Below the pieces are notes generated by a model that had not been told where the DNA came from, did no database searches, and was given only the letters and a program-made list of their open reading frames with translations. From the NCBI RefSeq assembly GCF_027247405.1, contig NZ_CP097463.1, forward strand, positions 1,426,001-1,490,000: a DNA stretch of 64,000 nt, given 5' to 3'. This DNA comes from Jatrophihabitans cynanchi. Lineage in GTDB: Bacteria; Actinomycetota; Actinomycetes; Mycobacteriales; Jatrophihabitantaceae. A program made the position numbers and the translations under genes. Positions 1 through 8,404 of the stretch are shown piece after piece; the first letter of the stretch is position 1, and each line of letters begins with the position of its first letter.

Positions 1-94
1 GAATGGACACGGCGGACGCTGCCACCGAACAGGCCCAAACGTTAGCCCGAGGAATCAGTCACGCAGCCCTGCCAGCAAAGGGGATCCCGCCGAT

Positions 95-122
95 CCTCGG
101 CATAACGCAGACCTCGGCATAA
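95..122 (-). repeat. Tandem direct repeats at the end of a second element inserted in IS3
   Basis: CCTCGGCATAA occurs at 95-105 and again at 112-122, a 17-bp period. Read on the minus strand, two TTATGCCGAGG copies start exactly where the IS3 OrfB reading frame stops resembling its family. I infer that this is the terminus of another mobile element that inserted into the IS3 copy; the rest of it lies left of the window. Short terminal direct repeats of this kind fit an element moved by a tyrosine recombinase, but no recombinase is visible here. Confidence 0.45.
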
Positions 123-718
123 TCGGCGTGAACGATGCAGCCGGCGACGTCGGCGCCGGTGACCGCGCGTCGGGCGACGGCGTTCTCGAGCGCCGCGACG
201 GCGAGGCGGGCCTTCATGCGCGAGTCGATGGAGTATCCGACGATCTTGTTGCTGAAGCAGTCCTTGATCGCGCAGCAGTACAGCTTGCCCTCGCCGGTCC
301 AGTGTTCGGTGATGTCGACCAGCCACAGGCTGTTCGGCTCGGCCGCGGTGAAGTCGCGGTTGACCCGATCAGGGAAGGCCGGCGTGCCGGGCTTGCGCTT
401 CTTCTTGCCGTTGCGGCCGCGCGGCTTGCCGAACACTGACCACCAGCCGTTCGCGGAGCAGATCCGCCACGCCGTGCGGTCGGCCATGGCCTGCCCCTCC
501 TCGCGGGCCTCGTCGGCCAGGAACCGGTAGCCGAACTCCGGGTCGTCGCAGTGGGCGTCAAACAGCGCGTTCGCCCGGTGCGCCTCAATCCATTCGGCAT
601 CGGGCACCGGCTCGGCCAGCCAGCGGTAGTACGGCTGACGAGCGATCTGGAGCACCCGACACGTCACCGCGACGGGGATCCCGTCGACGGCCAGCTCACG
701 GACGAGCGGGTACATCAT
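123..718 (-). pseudogene. IS3-family transposase OrfB, truncated
   Basis: This is the catalytic (rve/DDE integrase) subunit of an IS3-family transposase. It starts with an ATG at 718 that overlaps the OrfA stop codon (ATGA). The N-terminal helix region ends in YYRWLAEPV, and the first catalytic aspartate follows in a SLWLVDITEHWT motif. The frame then reaches CIVHAD, where the family continues with the second catalytic Asp and a GSQF motif, but here unrelated sequence begins at about position 122 and a stop follows at 59. The protein therefore lacks the C-terminal half of its catalytic core, including the final Glu, and should be inactive. Confidence 0.85.
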
Positions 719-1020
719 TTCCCCTGGCTGCCCGGCAGGTTCGCCTGCGACAGATACGCCGCCGCCCGACGCAGGACCTCGTTCTCCTGCTCCAACAGCT
801 TGTTGCGTTTACGCAGCTCACGCAGCTCGGCCGACTCACTGGTGGTGACACCGGGGCGCTTGCCCTGCTCGACATCATCGAGTGCAAGCCAGCGGTGCAG
901 ACACGACTCGGAGATCCCGAAGTCCTTGGCCACCTGCGCCACCGATGCATCACCGCTGCGAGCGACCCGGACAACGTCCTCGCGGAACTCCCTAGGGAAC
1001 GGTTTCGGCACGGTCGACAT
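715..1020 (-). CDS. IS3-family transposase OrfA (helix-turn-helix subunit)
   Basis: A small protein of about 101 residues of the transposase_8 type. A helix-turn-helix is visible around VAQVAKDFGISESCLHRW, followed by a C-terminal leucine-zipper-like coiled coil (LRELRKRNKLLEQENEVLRR) that in this family mediates multimerisation with OrfB. I chose the ATG at 1020 because GGAAGG lies directly upstream on the minus strand and the MSTVPKPFP N-terminus is typical; an upstream start at 1059 is possible. OrfA is intact, but its OrfB partner is truncated, so the element can only move if helped from elsewhere. Confidence 0.8.
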   Translation of the reverse strand: MSTVPKPFPREFREDVVRVARSGDASVAQVAKDFGISESCLHRWLALDDVEQGKRPGVTTSESAELRELRKRNKLLEQENEVLRRAAAYLSQANLPGSQGK

Positions 1021-1122
1021 CCTTCCAGCGGAGATCAATCTCCACAGATCAGATGTCACCTATCCGTGCAGCAGACCCGATAGCCTCCTGGGCACCTGTT
1101 TCGACCGATAAGGAGTGCGTGA

Positions 1123-1605
1123 GTGGCGGTGCCAAGGTTCCGCCCCGAAACGCTCATCGAGGCCAGGAAGAAGGCGGATCTCACGCAAGCCGACCTGGCA
1201 AAGCGGGCGGAGAGAATATGGGGGCCGTCTCGTGGCGAGCCGCCGGAAGACTCCGCCACAGAAGTTGCCCGCCGGGTTCGGGTCATGCAGGACCGGATCA
1301 GTGCGTGGGAGCGTGGCGTGGACGCGCCGACAGCACCGTACATACCGATGGTCGCTCGCGCGCTGAAGATCAACCCTCTAGACCTGTTCGACGTCGACCC
1401 TGCAGCTCCGCCGTTCACGGCACTGCGTCTAGTCCGTGGGTGGACATTGACGGCGCTTGCCCAGGAAACCGGGATCAACTACAGCTCGCTGCATCGGTGG
1501 TCGCGGGGTGTCGCGCCGATGCCGAACGAGGCCGCGGCGAAGCTGGCGAAGGCGCTGCACGTCACTCGGGCCGAGCTGGTCGCTTCGATCGATCGTGAGC
1601 GGTGA
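1123..1605 (+). CDS. XRE-family regulator with two helix-turn-helix domains
   Basis: A 160-residue cytoplasmic DNA-binding protein. The first XRE-type helix-turn-helix (about residues 10-72) includes RKKADLTQADLAKR and RISAWERGVDAP. It carries an insertion of about 20 residues (WGPSRGEPPEDS and flanks) between recognition elements. A second, shorter XRE-like domain follows (about residues 84-155: WTLTALAQETGINYSSLHRWSRG). The GTG start at 1123 is set by AAGGAG at 1110-1115, seven bases upstream. It stands alone between the IS3 remnant and the convergent prepilin peptidase gene. Its target is unknown; the palindrome at 2416-2430 is one candidate, but nothing in the sequence proves it. Confidence 0.8.
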   Translation: MAVPRFRPETLIEARKKADLTQADLAKRAERIWGPSRGEPPEDSATEVARRVRVMQDRISAWERGVDAPTAPYIPMVARALKINPLDLFDVDPAAPPFTALRLVRGWTLTALAQETGINYSSLHRWSRGVAPMPNEAAAKLAKALHVTRAELVASIDRER

Positions 1606-1624
1606 CCGCAGGGTACGTGTCCCG

Positions 1625-2281
1625 CTACTGCACAGCAGCTGCAAGCAGGAACGCCATCGCAATCGCTGGCCCGTACGGAAACAGGCTGCGCCGATTGCCG
1701 CCGCGGGCCAGGGTGATCACTGCCTGCAACAGCGTGATGAGTACGAACGCGCCGAAGCCGACCAGGAACCCGACGCGGGTGGGATGCGCCAGGCCGAGCC
1801 CGCCCAGGATCGCAAGCCGGACATCACCGAACCCGACACCAAGGAACCGCCAGAAGAACCCGAAGATCAGTCCGGCCGCGAGGCTGACGGCGACGGCGCT
1901 CCCGATCCATTTCCAATGTCCGGCGGCGGCGGAGGCCGCCAGCACGAGCACGGCCGTGATCACCGCAGCCTGACGGACTAGCGGCGTGGGCACGCGTTGC
2001 GTGAGCGCGTCACACGTTGCGGCCGCAGCGAGCGCGTAGGCCCACACGAGTAGCGCTGGGACGAGCCACGTGCTGTCCGCTTGCACTGCGGCAACCGCAC
2101 CCCCCACGCCCCCGACCAGTCCGCTCGGGGCCCCCCACCGGGCGGCTCGCCGGGGCATGTCGACATCAAGTTGCGCTAAGCCGCGCTGGACGAGGGCGGT
2201 TCCGGCCGCCACACCGAGGGCTGCGGCGCCGGCCGCGGTGAGGGCGATCGTCACGGGCTCGTCAAGATCTGTTGCGTTCAC
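1625..2281 (-). CDS. Prepilin peptidase (A24 family, TadV/CpaA-like)
   Basis: A 218-residue polytopic membrane aspartyl peptidase expected to cleave the leader of Flp-type prepilins at the cytoplasmic face of the membrane. Both catalytic aspartate motifs are visible: CDALTQRVP in the middle and GFGDVRLAILGG (the GxGD signature) near residue 155. Hydrophobic segments occur between and around them. It lacks the N-terminal methyltransferase-type extension of PilD proteins, as is usual in Tad systems. It is divergent from the Tad operon that begins at 2784 and is the obvious processing enzyme for the pilin at 9374 and the pseudopilins after it. The start at 2281 is the first ATG of the frame. Confidence 0.88.
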   Translation of the reverse strand: MNATDLDEPVTIALTAAGAAALGVAAGTALVQRGLAQLDVDMPRRAARWGAPSGLVGGVGGAVAAVQADSTWLVPALLVWAYALAAAATCDALTQRVPTPLVRQAAVITAVLVLAASAAAGHWKWIGSAVAVSLAAGLIFGFFWRFLGVGFGDVRLAILGGLGLAHPTRVGFLVGFGAFVLITLLQAVITLARGGNRRSLFPYGPAIAMAFLLAAAVQ

Positions 2282-2783
2282 TCTCGCGGACCGCCTCCTT
2301 GCTGTTGTTGGCGCCAGGGCGCCGGTTCGCGAGCGTAGTCATCGGTGTGGGCACGGCACGCGCCAATCGCGGTCGTGCTCTTGCCGTCCGCTTGCTTTGA
2401 GATCAATCCTCACGACGGGATATTATCCCGCAATGAATCTGTGTCGCATTGCCGCATGCTCACCCCGCTTGTTGGGAGTGAGGGGAGACCCGTCCAGGAG
2501 GCGATGTGGGACAGCTGCGGGAGTTGCGCGCGCCCGTTGGCGGCTCGGATGGGTCGGTGACCTGGCGGCAGCCGGAGCAGACCATCTGCCCGAGGCTGTT
2601 GGTCCCGCGAATCTGCGCGCACAACCGCCACAGCTGCGGATCGCACGGCGGCCCTGGCTCACGCCGCGCTCGCGCGGAAGAAGGTATCCCACTGTGAAAC
2701 CTGGACGTGGTGGGGCAATATGGACACCCTGCGACTTCGGATCATCCGGCCCGAGGCCCTGCAGCCGTCATTGTGGGGGTCTC
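2282..2783. other. Intergenic region before the Tad operon
   Basis: This 500-bp divergent region separates the prepilin peptidase from the Tad operon. It holds the palindrome at 2416-2430. It also holds one possible small plus-strand gene, 2506-2697 (63 residues), whose GTG is preceded by AGGAGG at 2496-2501. That product contains three cysteines but resembles nothing I recognise, so I do not call it. A leader role for the region is equally possible. Confidence 0.4.
2416..2430. promoter_or_regulatory. Palindromic operator candidate upstream of the Tad operon
   Basis: CGGGATA and TATCCCG flank a single T, forming a perfect odd-centred palindrome. Its AT-rich core stands out in GC-rich DNA. 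The same core (CGGGAT-3 nt-ATCCCG) recurs in the longer palindrome at 28276-28300, which suggests one shared regulator. Confidence 0.5.
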
Positions 2784-3407
2784 GTGGCCCATCGATTGGC
2801 GATCACCGCCTCCCTCTTGGCCGCTGTCGTGATCCTGCTCGGCGGCTGCACTTCGTCAGGTAGTACGGATTCTTCGTCGAGCCCTCCAAGCTCGCCGGAA
2901 TCCTCGACAATCTCGGCGCCTTCTACTTCCGCGACCTCCTCGGCGCCATCGTTGCCTACCTCAAGCGACTCCCCTGAGTCGACAGCTGCAGTCACCGTCT
3001 ACAGACGCTGGGCGGCCGCGACCTACGCCGCCGAACGGTCACCGGCGAAGAACCACAGCAAAGACCTGCGGACCCTTGCGGTCGATCCGGCGCTCGGCGG
3101 ATTCCAGGGGCTGCTGACACAACTGCAGATCGCCGGGATCGCGAACCGGGGCACGTCTCCAACGCCGCGCACGAGGGTGCTTCGCACCGAGTTGGCCGCC
3201 AAGCCGTACCCGAGGGTGACCGTGATCGACTGTCCCACGGTCTCCCCGTCGTGGGTCGCCTATGACGTCAAGACTGGAAAGCCCGTCAAGGTGACTCCCA
3301 ACCCCGTCAAACCCCCCTATGCCATCACTGCCGAGGTGATCAAGTTCAAGGGGAACTGGGTCGTGTACCGAACGACGGCAGATCGGAAGCACACGTGTTC
3401 GCCATGA
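2784..3407 (+). CDS. Lipoprotein, first gene of the Tad operon
   Basis: The start is taken as the GTG at 2784, with a GGGGG run five bases upstream, giving 207 residues. The N-terminus is a lipoprotein signal: a basic start, a hydrophobic stretch and the lipobox LGGC with the lipidated Cys at residue 22. A Ser/Pro/Thr-rich linker follows (about residues 23-70), as in surface-tethered actinobacterial lipoproteins, and then a compact domain beginning VYRRWAAATYAA that has no motif I recognise. Its stop overlaps the next start (ATGA), so it belongs to the operon. I infer a periplasmic or cell-surface accessory role in pilus assembly. Confidence 0.72.
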   Translation: MAHRLAITASLLAAVVILLGGCTSSGSTDSSSSPPSSPESSTISAPSTSATSSAPSLPTSSDSPESTAAVTVYRRWAAATYAAERSPAKNHSKDLRTLAVDPALGGFQGLLTQLQIAGIANRGTSPTPRTRVLRTELAAKPYPRVTVIDCPTVSPSWVAYDVKTGKPVKVTPNPVKPPYAITAEVIKFKGNWVVYRTTADRKHTCSP

Positions 3408-4336
3408 GTACGACGATTCGAGTGCTGGCGATCTTGGTGAGCACATTGATCGTTGGACTCACGCTCGACCCTGCAGCAGCGGCGTCACCATCCGGTGGCA
3501 AGACGATCACCATCTGCTACCCGGACGGCACCTGTGTGACGAAGGTGGTCGACCCCGGAGGCGGCGGCTCTGGGCGTGGGCAAGGTGGTTCCGGAGGCGG
3601 CTCTGGCGACTGTTCTTGGAAGGGCAAAGCCATTCCGTGCGTAACGAACTCGGGACACTTCAACGCCAACGACGGCTGCTACTACCGGGAGGCCAACCCG
3701 TATCCGACGTCCGGGCCGGTGTACGAGTCGTACAAGACCGGCGGCGGCGGGATCTACTGGGCGGACTGCTTCCTGAGCAGCGGGTCGGGTGGCTACGTGT
3801 GGCTGCCGAGTCCGCCACCCGGTCTCGGCCCGACACCGGCAATGCTTGCACGTCAGGCGTTCGACAAACTCACGATGACGAAGCCATCGACGGGACGCTA
3901 CCCCAACGGAACGTTGAAGAACGGCGAGCCGTACACGGTCGTGCATGCCGCGACCTGGTACTGGACCGACCCGGCCGACTTCCAGTCGCTGACCGCGCGC
4001 GCGGCGGCGGGTGCGGTGTGGGCCGAGGTGACGGTGAAGCCGACGGCGTTGACATTCGTGCCGGGGGATGGGGACCCAGCGGTGTCGTGCGCGGGTCCGG
4101 GCACGGCGTGGAATTCCTCTTACGGGGTGTGGGATCCGTCGCCGAGCGGCTGCGACTACCACTATCCACATTCGAGCATCCACGAGCCGCACGATGTGGT
4201 GACCGCGACGTACGGGATCCGCTGGCAGGTGACGTGGGCCGGCTCGGGTAACACGAGGGGCACGTTGCCGGATCAGACGACGACCTCGCGCTCGACGTTT
4301 GCCGTCGCTGAAGTCGAATCGGTGGTGACGCGGTGA
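3404..4336 (+). CDS. Secreted cysteine-containing protein of the Tad operon
   Basis: A 310-residue protein with a Sec signal peptide (hydrophobic about residues 5-22, Ala-rich cleavage region near AAAASP). The mature part has a Gly/Ser-rich low-complexity stretch (about residues 48-70), paired cysteines (CYPDGTC, CSWKGKAIPC) and several Trp/Tyr-rich segments. The start ATG at 3404 overlaps the upstream stop codon. It has no transmembrane anchor after cleavage and is probably exported. I do not recognise the family; the operon position suggests a pilus-associated or cell-wall-interacting protein. Confidence 0.7.
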   Translation: MSTTIRVLAILVSTLIVGLTLDPAAAASPSGGKTITICYPDGTCVTKVVDPGGGGSGRGQGGSGGGSGDCSWKGKAIPCVTNSGHFNANDGCYYREANPYPTSGPVYESYKTGGGGIYWADCFLSSGSGGYVWLPSPPPGLGPTPAMLARQAFDKLTMTKPSTGRYPNGTLKNGEPYTVVHAATWYWTDPADFQSLTARAAAGAVWAEVTVKPTALTFVPGDGDPAVSCAGPGTAWNSSYGVWDPSPSGCDYHYPHSSIHEPHDVVTATYGIRWQVTWAGSGNTRGTLPDQTTTSRSTFAVAEVESVVTR

Positions 4337-5106
4337 CCACGCACGCGGACGGAACTCCGCCTCAGACGCTTCCGGGGAGCTACCTGCCGGCCGTGCCGCC
4401 CGCGGCACCGGCTCTGCCGCCGCCGGACCAGACACCACCACTGGCGCCGGTGCGCTCTGCGGCGGCGAGCCGTCGGACGAGCCGGCGCGGCGTGATCATC
4501 AGCGTTCTGGTGGTGCTCGTCGGCGGGTTAATCGCGTTCGCCGGCACTCAACTGCTGACGCAACACGCCAAGGTGCTCGCGGTGGCGAAGGACGTGCCGG
4601 TAGGCGCCCGGATCACCGACGACGACCTGACGACGGCCAGCGTGGTCAAGGACGCGAACCTGTCGCCGATACCGGCCTCGGACCGGTCCGAAGTGGTGGG
4701 GCAGGTGGCGCAGGTTGCGCTGGTGAAGGGGACGTTGCTGACTCGTGCCCAGGTCGGGCCGAGTAGCGGGTTCACGGCGGGCCAGCAGCTGGTGGCGTTG
4801 CCGTTGAAGCCGGGCCAGTTCCCCGGCCGCGGCCTGGTCGCGGGGCAGAAGGTGCTCATCGTCGCCACGCCGGGGGACAACGGGGCGGCGCCGACGACGG
4901 GCGGCTCGACCGGGAGCGGCGGGTCAACGTCGGGCGGCGGGACGACGCCGGGTGTCGACGGCACGGTGGTGGACGTCGGGGTGAGAGATCCGGCCACGCA
5001 GGTGACGGTTGTTGACGTGAAGGTGGCCGCAGCGGACGGTGTGCCGGTGGCGCGGCTGGCCTCGACGGGCAACATCGCGGTGATCCTCTTGCCGGCGGGT
5101 CGGTAA
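4333..5106 (+). CDS. SAF-domain protein, CpaB/RcpC-like pilus assembly factor
   Basis: A 257-residue membrane-anchored protein. A Pro-rich cytoplasmic N-terminus is followed by one transmembrane helix (about residues 55-77: VIISVLVVLVGGLIAFAG). An SAF domain comes next (VAKDVPVGARITDDDL, then the VVGQVAQVALVKGTLLTRAQVG segment), as in CpaB/RcpC proteins, which act at the periplasmic side of Flp pilus machines. A Gly/Ser/Thr linker near residues 185-210 separates a small C-terminal domain. The GTG start at 4333 overlaps the previous stop. CpaB proteins of Gram-positive hosts have no secretin partner, and none is seen here. Confidence 0.82.
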   Translation: MTTHADGTPPQTLPGSYLPAVPPAAPALPPPDQTPPLAPVRSAAASRRTSRRGVIISVLVVLVGGLIAFAGTQLLTQHAKVLAVAKDVPVGARITDDDLTTASVVKDANLSPIPASDRSEVVGQVAQVALVKGTLLTRAQVGPSSGFTAGQQLVALPLKPGQFPGRGLVAGQKVLIVATPGDNGAAPTTGGSTGSGGSTSGGGTTPGVDGTVVDVGVRDPATQVTVVDVKVAAADGVPVARLASTGNIAVILLPAGR

Positions 5107-5118
5107 GGGGCCGCCGCG

Positions 5119-5907
5119 ATGCTGACCGTGGTGACCTCCGGGAAGGCCGCGCCGGGTGTGACGACCTCGACCTGGGCGCTCGCGCTGACGTGGCCGCGTC
5201 CGGTGCTGGCGGCCGATTGCGACCCCGCGGGCGGAGACATGGCGCCGGGGCTGCTGGCCGGCCGGGTGAGTACCGAGCATGGTCTGTTGTCTTGGTCGAC
5301 GTCGGCGCGGCGGGGCATTCCGGCGATTGCTGCGGCGACGATGTTCGCCCAGCACGTCGTGGAAGTGCCGGAGCACCGGGATACGTGGTTTCTGCCCGGG
5401 TTCACGAATGCGACGCAGGGCTTTTCGTTTGCCGAGGACACCTGGGAGCGGCTGGCTCTTGCGCTCGAGCGGGCCCGCTCGGCGACCGGGCGGGACGCGC
5501 TCGTCGACGCCGGCCGGCTGGTCGGCGATCGCGGGAACTGGCCGGTTTTGCGCGCGGCCGATCACGTGCTGCTGGCGGTGCGGCCGAGTGTGCGCTCGGT
5601 TCATGCCGCGCAGGATGCCATGACGAAGCTGCGGTACGAGCTTGGTGACCTGCAGAAGGTGTCGGCGCTGGTGATCGGTTCTGGGCCTTACCCGGCATCG
5701 GAAGTCGCGGGGTCGCTGCAGATGTCGCTGGGCGGCTCGCTGCCGGAGGACCGGGCGGCCGCGGCCATGCTGTCCGACGGCGGGAGCGGGTCGATCAGCC
5801 GGGCGATGCAACGCGCCCCGCTGTTCAAGGCAGCGTCGGAGTTGGCGCGCCGCCTGATGGCGGCCAGCGAGCCGGCTGCGGACTACGCAGCGGGAGCGGC
5901 ACGATGA
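5119..5907 (+). CDS. CpaE-like MinD/ParA-fold protein with degenerate P-loop
   Basis: A 262-residue protein with the MinD/ParA fold and the genetic position of CpaE, the factor that helps place Flp pilus machinery. The N-terminus carries the relic of a deviant Walker A motif, SGKAAPGVTTST. The first lysine is kept, but the invariant lysine before Thr-Thr is a valine, so ATP hydrolysis by the usual mechanism is doubtful. A switch-like segment (AADCDPAGGDMAPGLL) and the later VDAGRLVGD segment are still visible. It lies 12 bp after the SAF gene and overlaps the CpaF start (ATGA), which ties it to the secretion ATPase. Confidence 0.75.
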   Translation: MLTVVTSGKAAPGVTTSTWALALTWPRPVLAADCDPAGGDMAPGLLAGRVSTEHGLLSWSTSARRGIPAIAAATMFAQHVVEVPEHRDTWFLPGFTNATQGFSFAEDTWERLALALERARSATGRDALVDAGRLVGDRGNWPVLRAADHVLLAVRPSVRSVHAAQDAMTKLRYELGDLQKVSALVIGSGPYPASEVAGSLQMSLGGSLPEDRAAAAMLSDGGSGSISRAMQRAPLFKAASELARRLMAASEPAADYAAGAAR

Positions 5908-7523
5908 CCGACTACTCCCGCGCCCCGTGGACCATGGACGAGCCGGCCGCAGACGTGAGCGGCGTGCGGCCGCCCGGGCCGGCCTCGCTGCCGAACGGCT
6001 CAGTGTCGCCGACGGCGGGCGGGCATGACGGGCCCCGCGTCCAGGACCGGCTACCGCTGCCGTCGCTCCCTCCCGTGACGGCAACGGCGCGCCGCACCGA
6101 CCCCGTTCCGCCCGGCGCGGGCGTCGTCGAGGACACCTTGGGTGAGGACGACTACGGCGTCGTCGAGGAGCTGCGCAACCGGGTGTCGACGCGGCTGGCG
6201 GCCGAGGACAAGAACTACCCGGCGGCCGGCAAGCGGGAACTGACCAAGAAGCTGATCCGCAACGAGTACGAGCAGTGGGTGCTGCACGAGGCCAGCCGGG
6301 GCCGGGCCGCGCCGACGGAGGCGACCGAGGAACAGATCTTCGCCGCGGTGCTGGCCGAGCTGGACGGGCTGGGCCGGCTCGCGCCGCTGCTGGCGCGCAC
6401 GAATGTGGAGGACATTCATTTCGAGGGTTGCGACTCGACGATGCTGCGGCTGGCCAGCGGCAAGCTGGTGGCGGGTCCGCCGATCGCGGGCACCGATGGC
6501 GAGCTGGAACAGCTGCTGCGCGCGATCGGTGCCCGGTCCGGTGACGGCCAGACCAGCCGCGAGTTCTCCTCCGCGGCACCGATCTTGAACGTGCGGTTGA
6601 AGGGTGTGACGGAGTTGGGTGCGCGGTTGCAGGCCGCGATGGACGTGCTGCCTCGCCCGGCCGGGGTGATCCGGGTGCACCGCTACAGCGACCCGAGTCT
6701 GGCCGACCTGCGCGCCCAGAACATGATCGATACCCCGATGCACGCGTTCTTGCACTACGCGGTGCTGGCGGGGTCGTCGGTCTTGGTCAGCGGCAATCCG
6801 GGGGTCGGAAAGACGACGCTGCTTCGCGCGCTGGCCTCCACGATCAACTTCAACAACGTCGTCGTCACGGTGGAGGACGAGCGGGAGCTCGGATTGCACC
6901 TGCTGCGCTGGAATCCGGACGAGCGGCAGATGACCCGCCGGCACGCGGTCTCGCGGTCGTTCGAGTCGCGGCTTCCCAACGCGGAGGGCAGGGGTGCCTT
7001 CACCATGTCGCACGCATTGAATGAAGCCCTGCGGGCCTCCCCCACCTGGGTGATCGTCGGCGAGGTGCGCGGCGCGTACGTGACCTCGCTGCTCGAGGCG
7101 GCAACGAGCGGCATCGCGTCGGTGATGTGCACGATCCACGCCCGTTCGGCCGAGGGCGTGTTCAAGAAGGTGAAGATCAACGCGTTGAAGGCCGACCCGG
7201 CTCCGGACAGCGAACTGATCATGGAATCGTTGTCGGAGCTGGACCTGGTCGTGCACGTGAGCCGGGACGAACGCGACGGCCGCTGGTACCGCTACGTGTC
7301 CGGAATCTACGAACTCGGCGAGGTCGGCGACTCTGGCAAGCCGGACCTAACGCCGATCTTCAAACCCCGCCGACCGGGCGAGCAGCCGGTCCCGTGGGGA
7401 CCGGGCGCCCTGAGTGACGGGTTACGGGATCGGCTGGAGTCGGTCGGTTTCCACGCCGAGCAGTGGCTGAGCGAAGGCCGTTCGGATTGGCGCGACCCGG
7501 ACGCGGGCGAGCGGGCGTCATGA
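5904..7523 (+). CDS. cpaF: CpaF/TadA-family secretion ATPase
   Basis: A 539-residue type II/IV secretion ATPase that should power Flp pilus assembly at the inner face of the membrane. After a Pro-rich N-terminus of about 75 residues comes an N-terminal domain. The RecA-like core has Walker A GNPGVGKTT (about residue 296), an acidic Asp box (TVEDERELGL), a Walker B/His-box region (WVIVGEVRGAYVTSLLEAATSG) and the CTIHARS sequence. Length and motif order fit CpaF. The start ATG overlaps the CpaE-like stop, and the stop overlaps the TadB start. It is intact and is the most confidently assigned gene of the locus. Confidence 0.93.
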   Translation: MTDYSRAPWTMDEPAADVSGVRPPGPASLPNGSVSPTAGGHDGPRVQDRLPLPSLPPVTATARRTDPVPPGAGVVEDTLGEDDYGVVEELRNRVSTRLAAEDKNYPAAGKRELTKKLIRNEYEQWVLHEASRGRAAPTEATEEQIFAAVLAELDGLGRLAPLLARTNVEDIHFEGCDSTMLRLASGKLVAGPPIAGTDGELEQLLRAIGARSGDGQTSREFSSAAPILNVRLKGVTELGARLQAAMDVLPRPAGVIRVHRYSDPSLADLRAQNMIDTPMHAFLHYAVLAGSSVLVSGNPGVGKTTLLRALASTINFNNVVVTVEDERELGLHLLRWNPDERQMTRRHAVSRSFESRLPNAEGRGAFTMSHALNEALRASPTWVIVGEVRGAYVTSLLEAATSGIASVMCTIHARSAEGVFKKVKINALKADPAPDSELIMESLSELDLVVHVSRDERDGRWYRYVSGIYELGEVGDSGKPDLTPIFKPRRPGEQPVPWGPGALSDGLRDRLESVGFHAEQWLSEGRSDWRDPDAGERAS

Positions 7524-8404
7524 ACCCGGGCGTCCTGCTGATCACTATCGCCGGTCTGTTGGTCGCCGGCGGGCTGGTGAGCCTGGTCGCCGCCGCCCGC
7601 GGCGTGACGTTCCTACTCCCGAGGGAAAGAGGAAAGCGCGGTGGAGCGGTCGGGCTCAAGTTGACCCCGCTACACCTGGCGGGCATCGCAGTCGGGGTAG
7701 TGGTGCTGCTGGTCACGGGGTGGCCGGTCGCCGCACTCGGCGCCGTCGCAGGAGTGATCTTCGTGCCCGAGGTGCTGGGTGGCGGCAAGGCTGCGCAACG
7801 TCTGATCGTGCGGTCGCAGGCGCTAGCCGATTGGACGAGACGGCTGGCGGACCTGATCAGCTCGGGCGCCGCCGGGTCGACGCGGGAGGCGCTGAACCGG
7901 TCGCTGACCTCGGTGCCGGAGCCGATCGCGGCCGAGGTGAACCGGCTGGTGCGGCGGATGGGACCGATCGGGATCGAGCGGGCGCTACGTCGGTTCGCCG
8001 CCGAGGTCGGGGACCCGGCCGCGGACAAGATCGCCGGCGTGCTGATCTTGCGCGAACGCAACGGCGGGCCGGGCCTGGCCGACGTGCTCACCGCACTGGC
8101 TCAGGATCTCGACGAGCGGTCCCGGATGGTGCGCGAGGTGGAGGCCGAGCGGGCTAAGCCGCGCGCCAACATGCGCTTCATCGTCATCATCACCGCGGCG
8201 CTGATCGCCGGCATGATGCTGTTCGCGCACACGTTCCTGTCCACCTACAACAGCGTCATCGGGCAGATCACGCTGCTCGGCGTCGCCGCGGTCTTCGCGG
8301 TCGCGCTTCGGTGGATGCGCAAGCTGTCCGACCCGCCGCCGAACCCGACCGTGCTGGTCGACCCGGCACCCGTCCACTCGCGCAGTGCGGGGGTGCGGGC
8401 GTGA
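7520..8404 (+). CDS. TadB-like inner-membrane platform protein
   Basis: A 294-residue integral membrane protein of the T2SSF (GspF/TadB) type. There are N-terminal helices (LLITIAGLLVAGGLVSLVAA and LAGIAVGVVVLLV), a cytoplasmic helical T2SSF domain containing LADLISSGAAGSTREALNRS, and C-terminal helices (IVIITAALIAGMMLFAH and ITLLGVAAVFAVAL). With TadC it should form the platform on which CpaF acts. The ATG at 7520 overlaps the CpaF stop; this start is chosen over one further upstream because it begins directly at the first transmembrane segment. Confidence 0.87.
   Translation: MNPGVLLITIAGLLVAGGLVSLVAAARGVTFLLPRERGKRGGAVGLKLTPLHLAGIAVGVVVLLVTGWPVAALGAVAGVIFVPEVLGGGKAAQRLIVRSQALADWTRRLADLISSGAAGSTREALNRSLTSVPEPIAAEVNRLVRRMGPIGIERALRRFAAEVGDPAADKIAGVLILRERNGGPGLADVLTALAQDLDERSRMVREVEAERAKPRANMRFIVIITAALIAGMMLFAHTFLSTYNSVIGQITLLGVAAVFAVALRWMRKLSDPPPNPTVLVDPAPVHSRSAGVRA

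Larger units (their letters stand above)
123..1060 (-). mobile_element. Remnant of an IS3-family insertion sequence
   Basis: OrfA and the truncated OrfB together form about 0.9 kb of an IS3-family element in the minus orientation. The distal end is missing because another element end begins at 122. The proximal end lies somewhere in 1021-1100, but I could not assign an inverted repeat without its partner, so the right boundary given is approximate. Confidence 0.7.

Noticed and set aside
4924-6579. Long minus-strand open frame opposite the CpaE/CpaF genes
   Set aside because: Its product is Arg/Pro/Ala-rich without family signatures; it mirrors well-supported plus-strand genes and is a GC-driven shadow.
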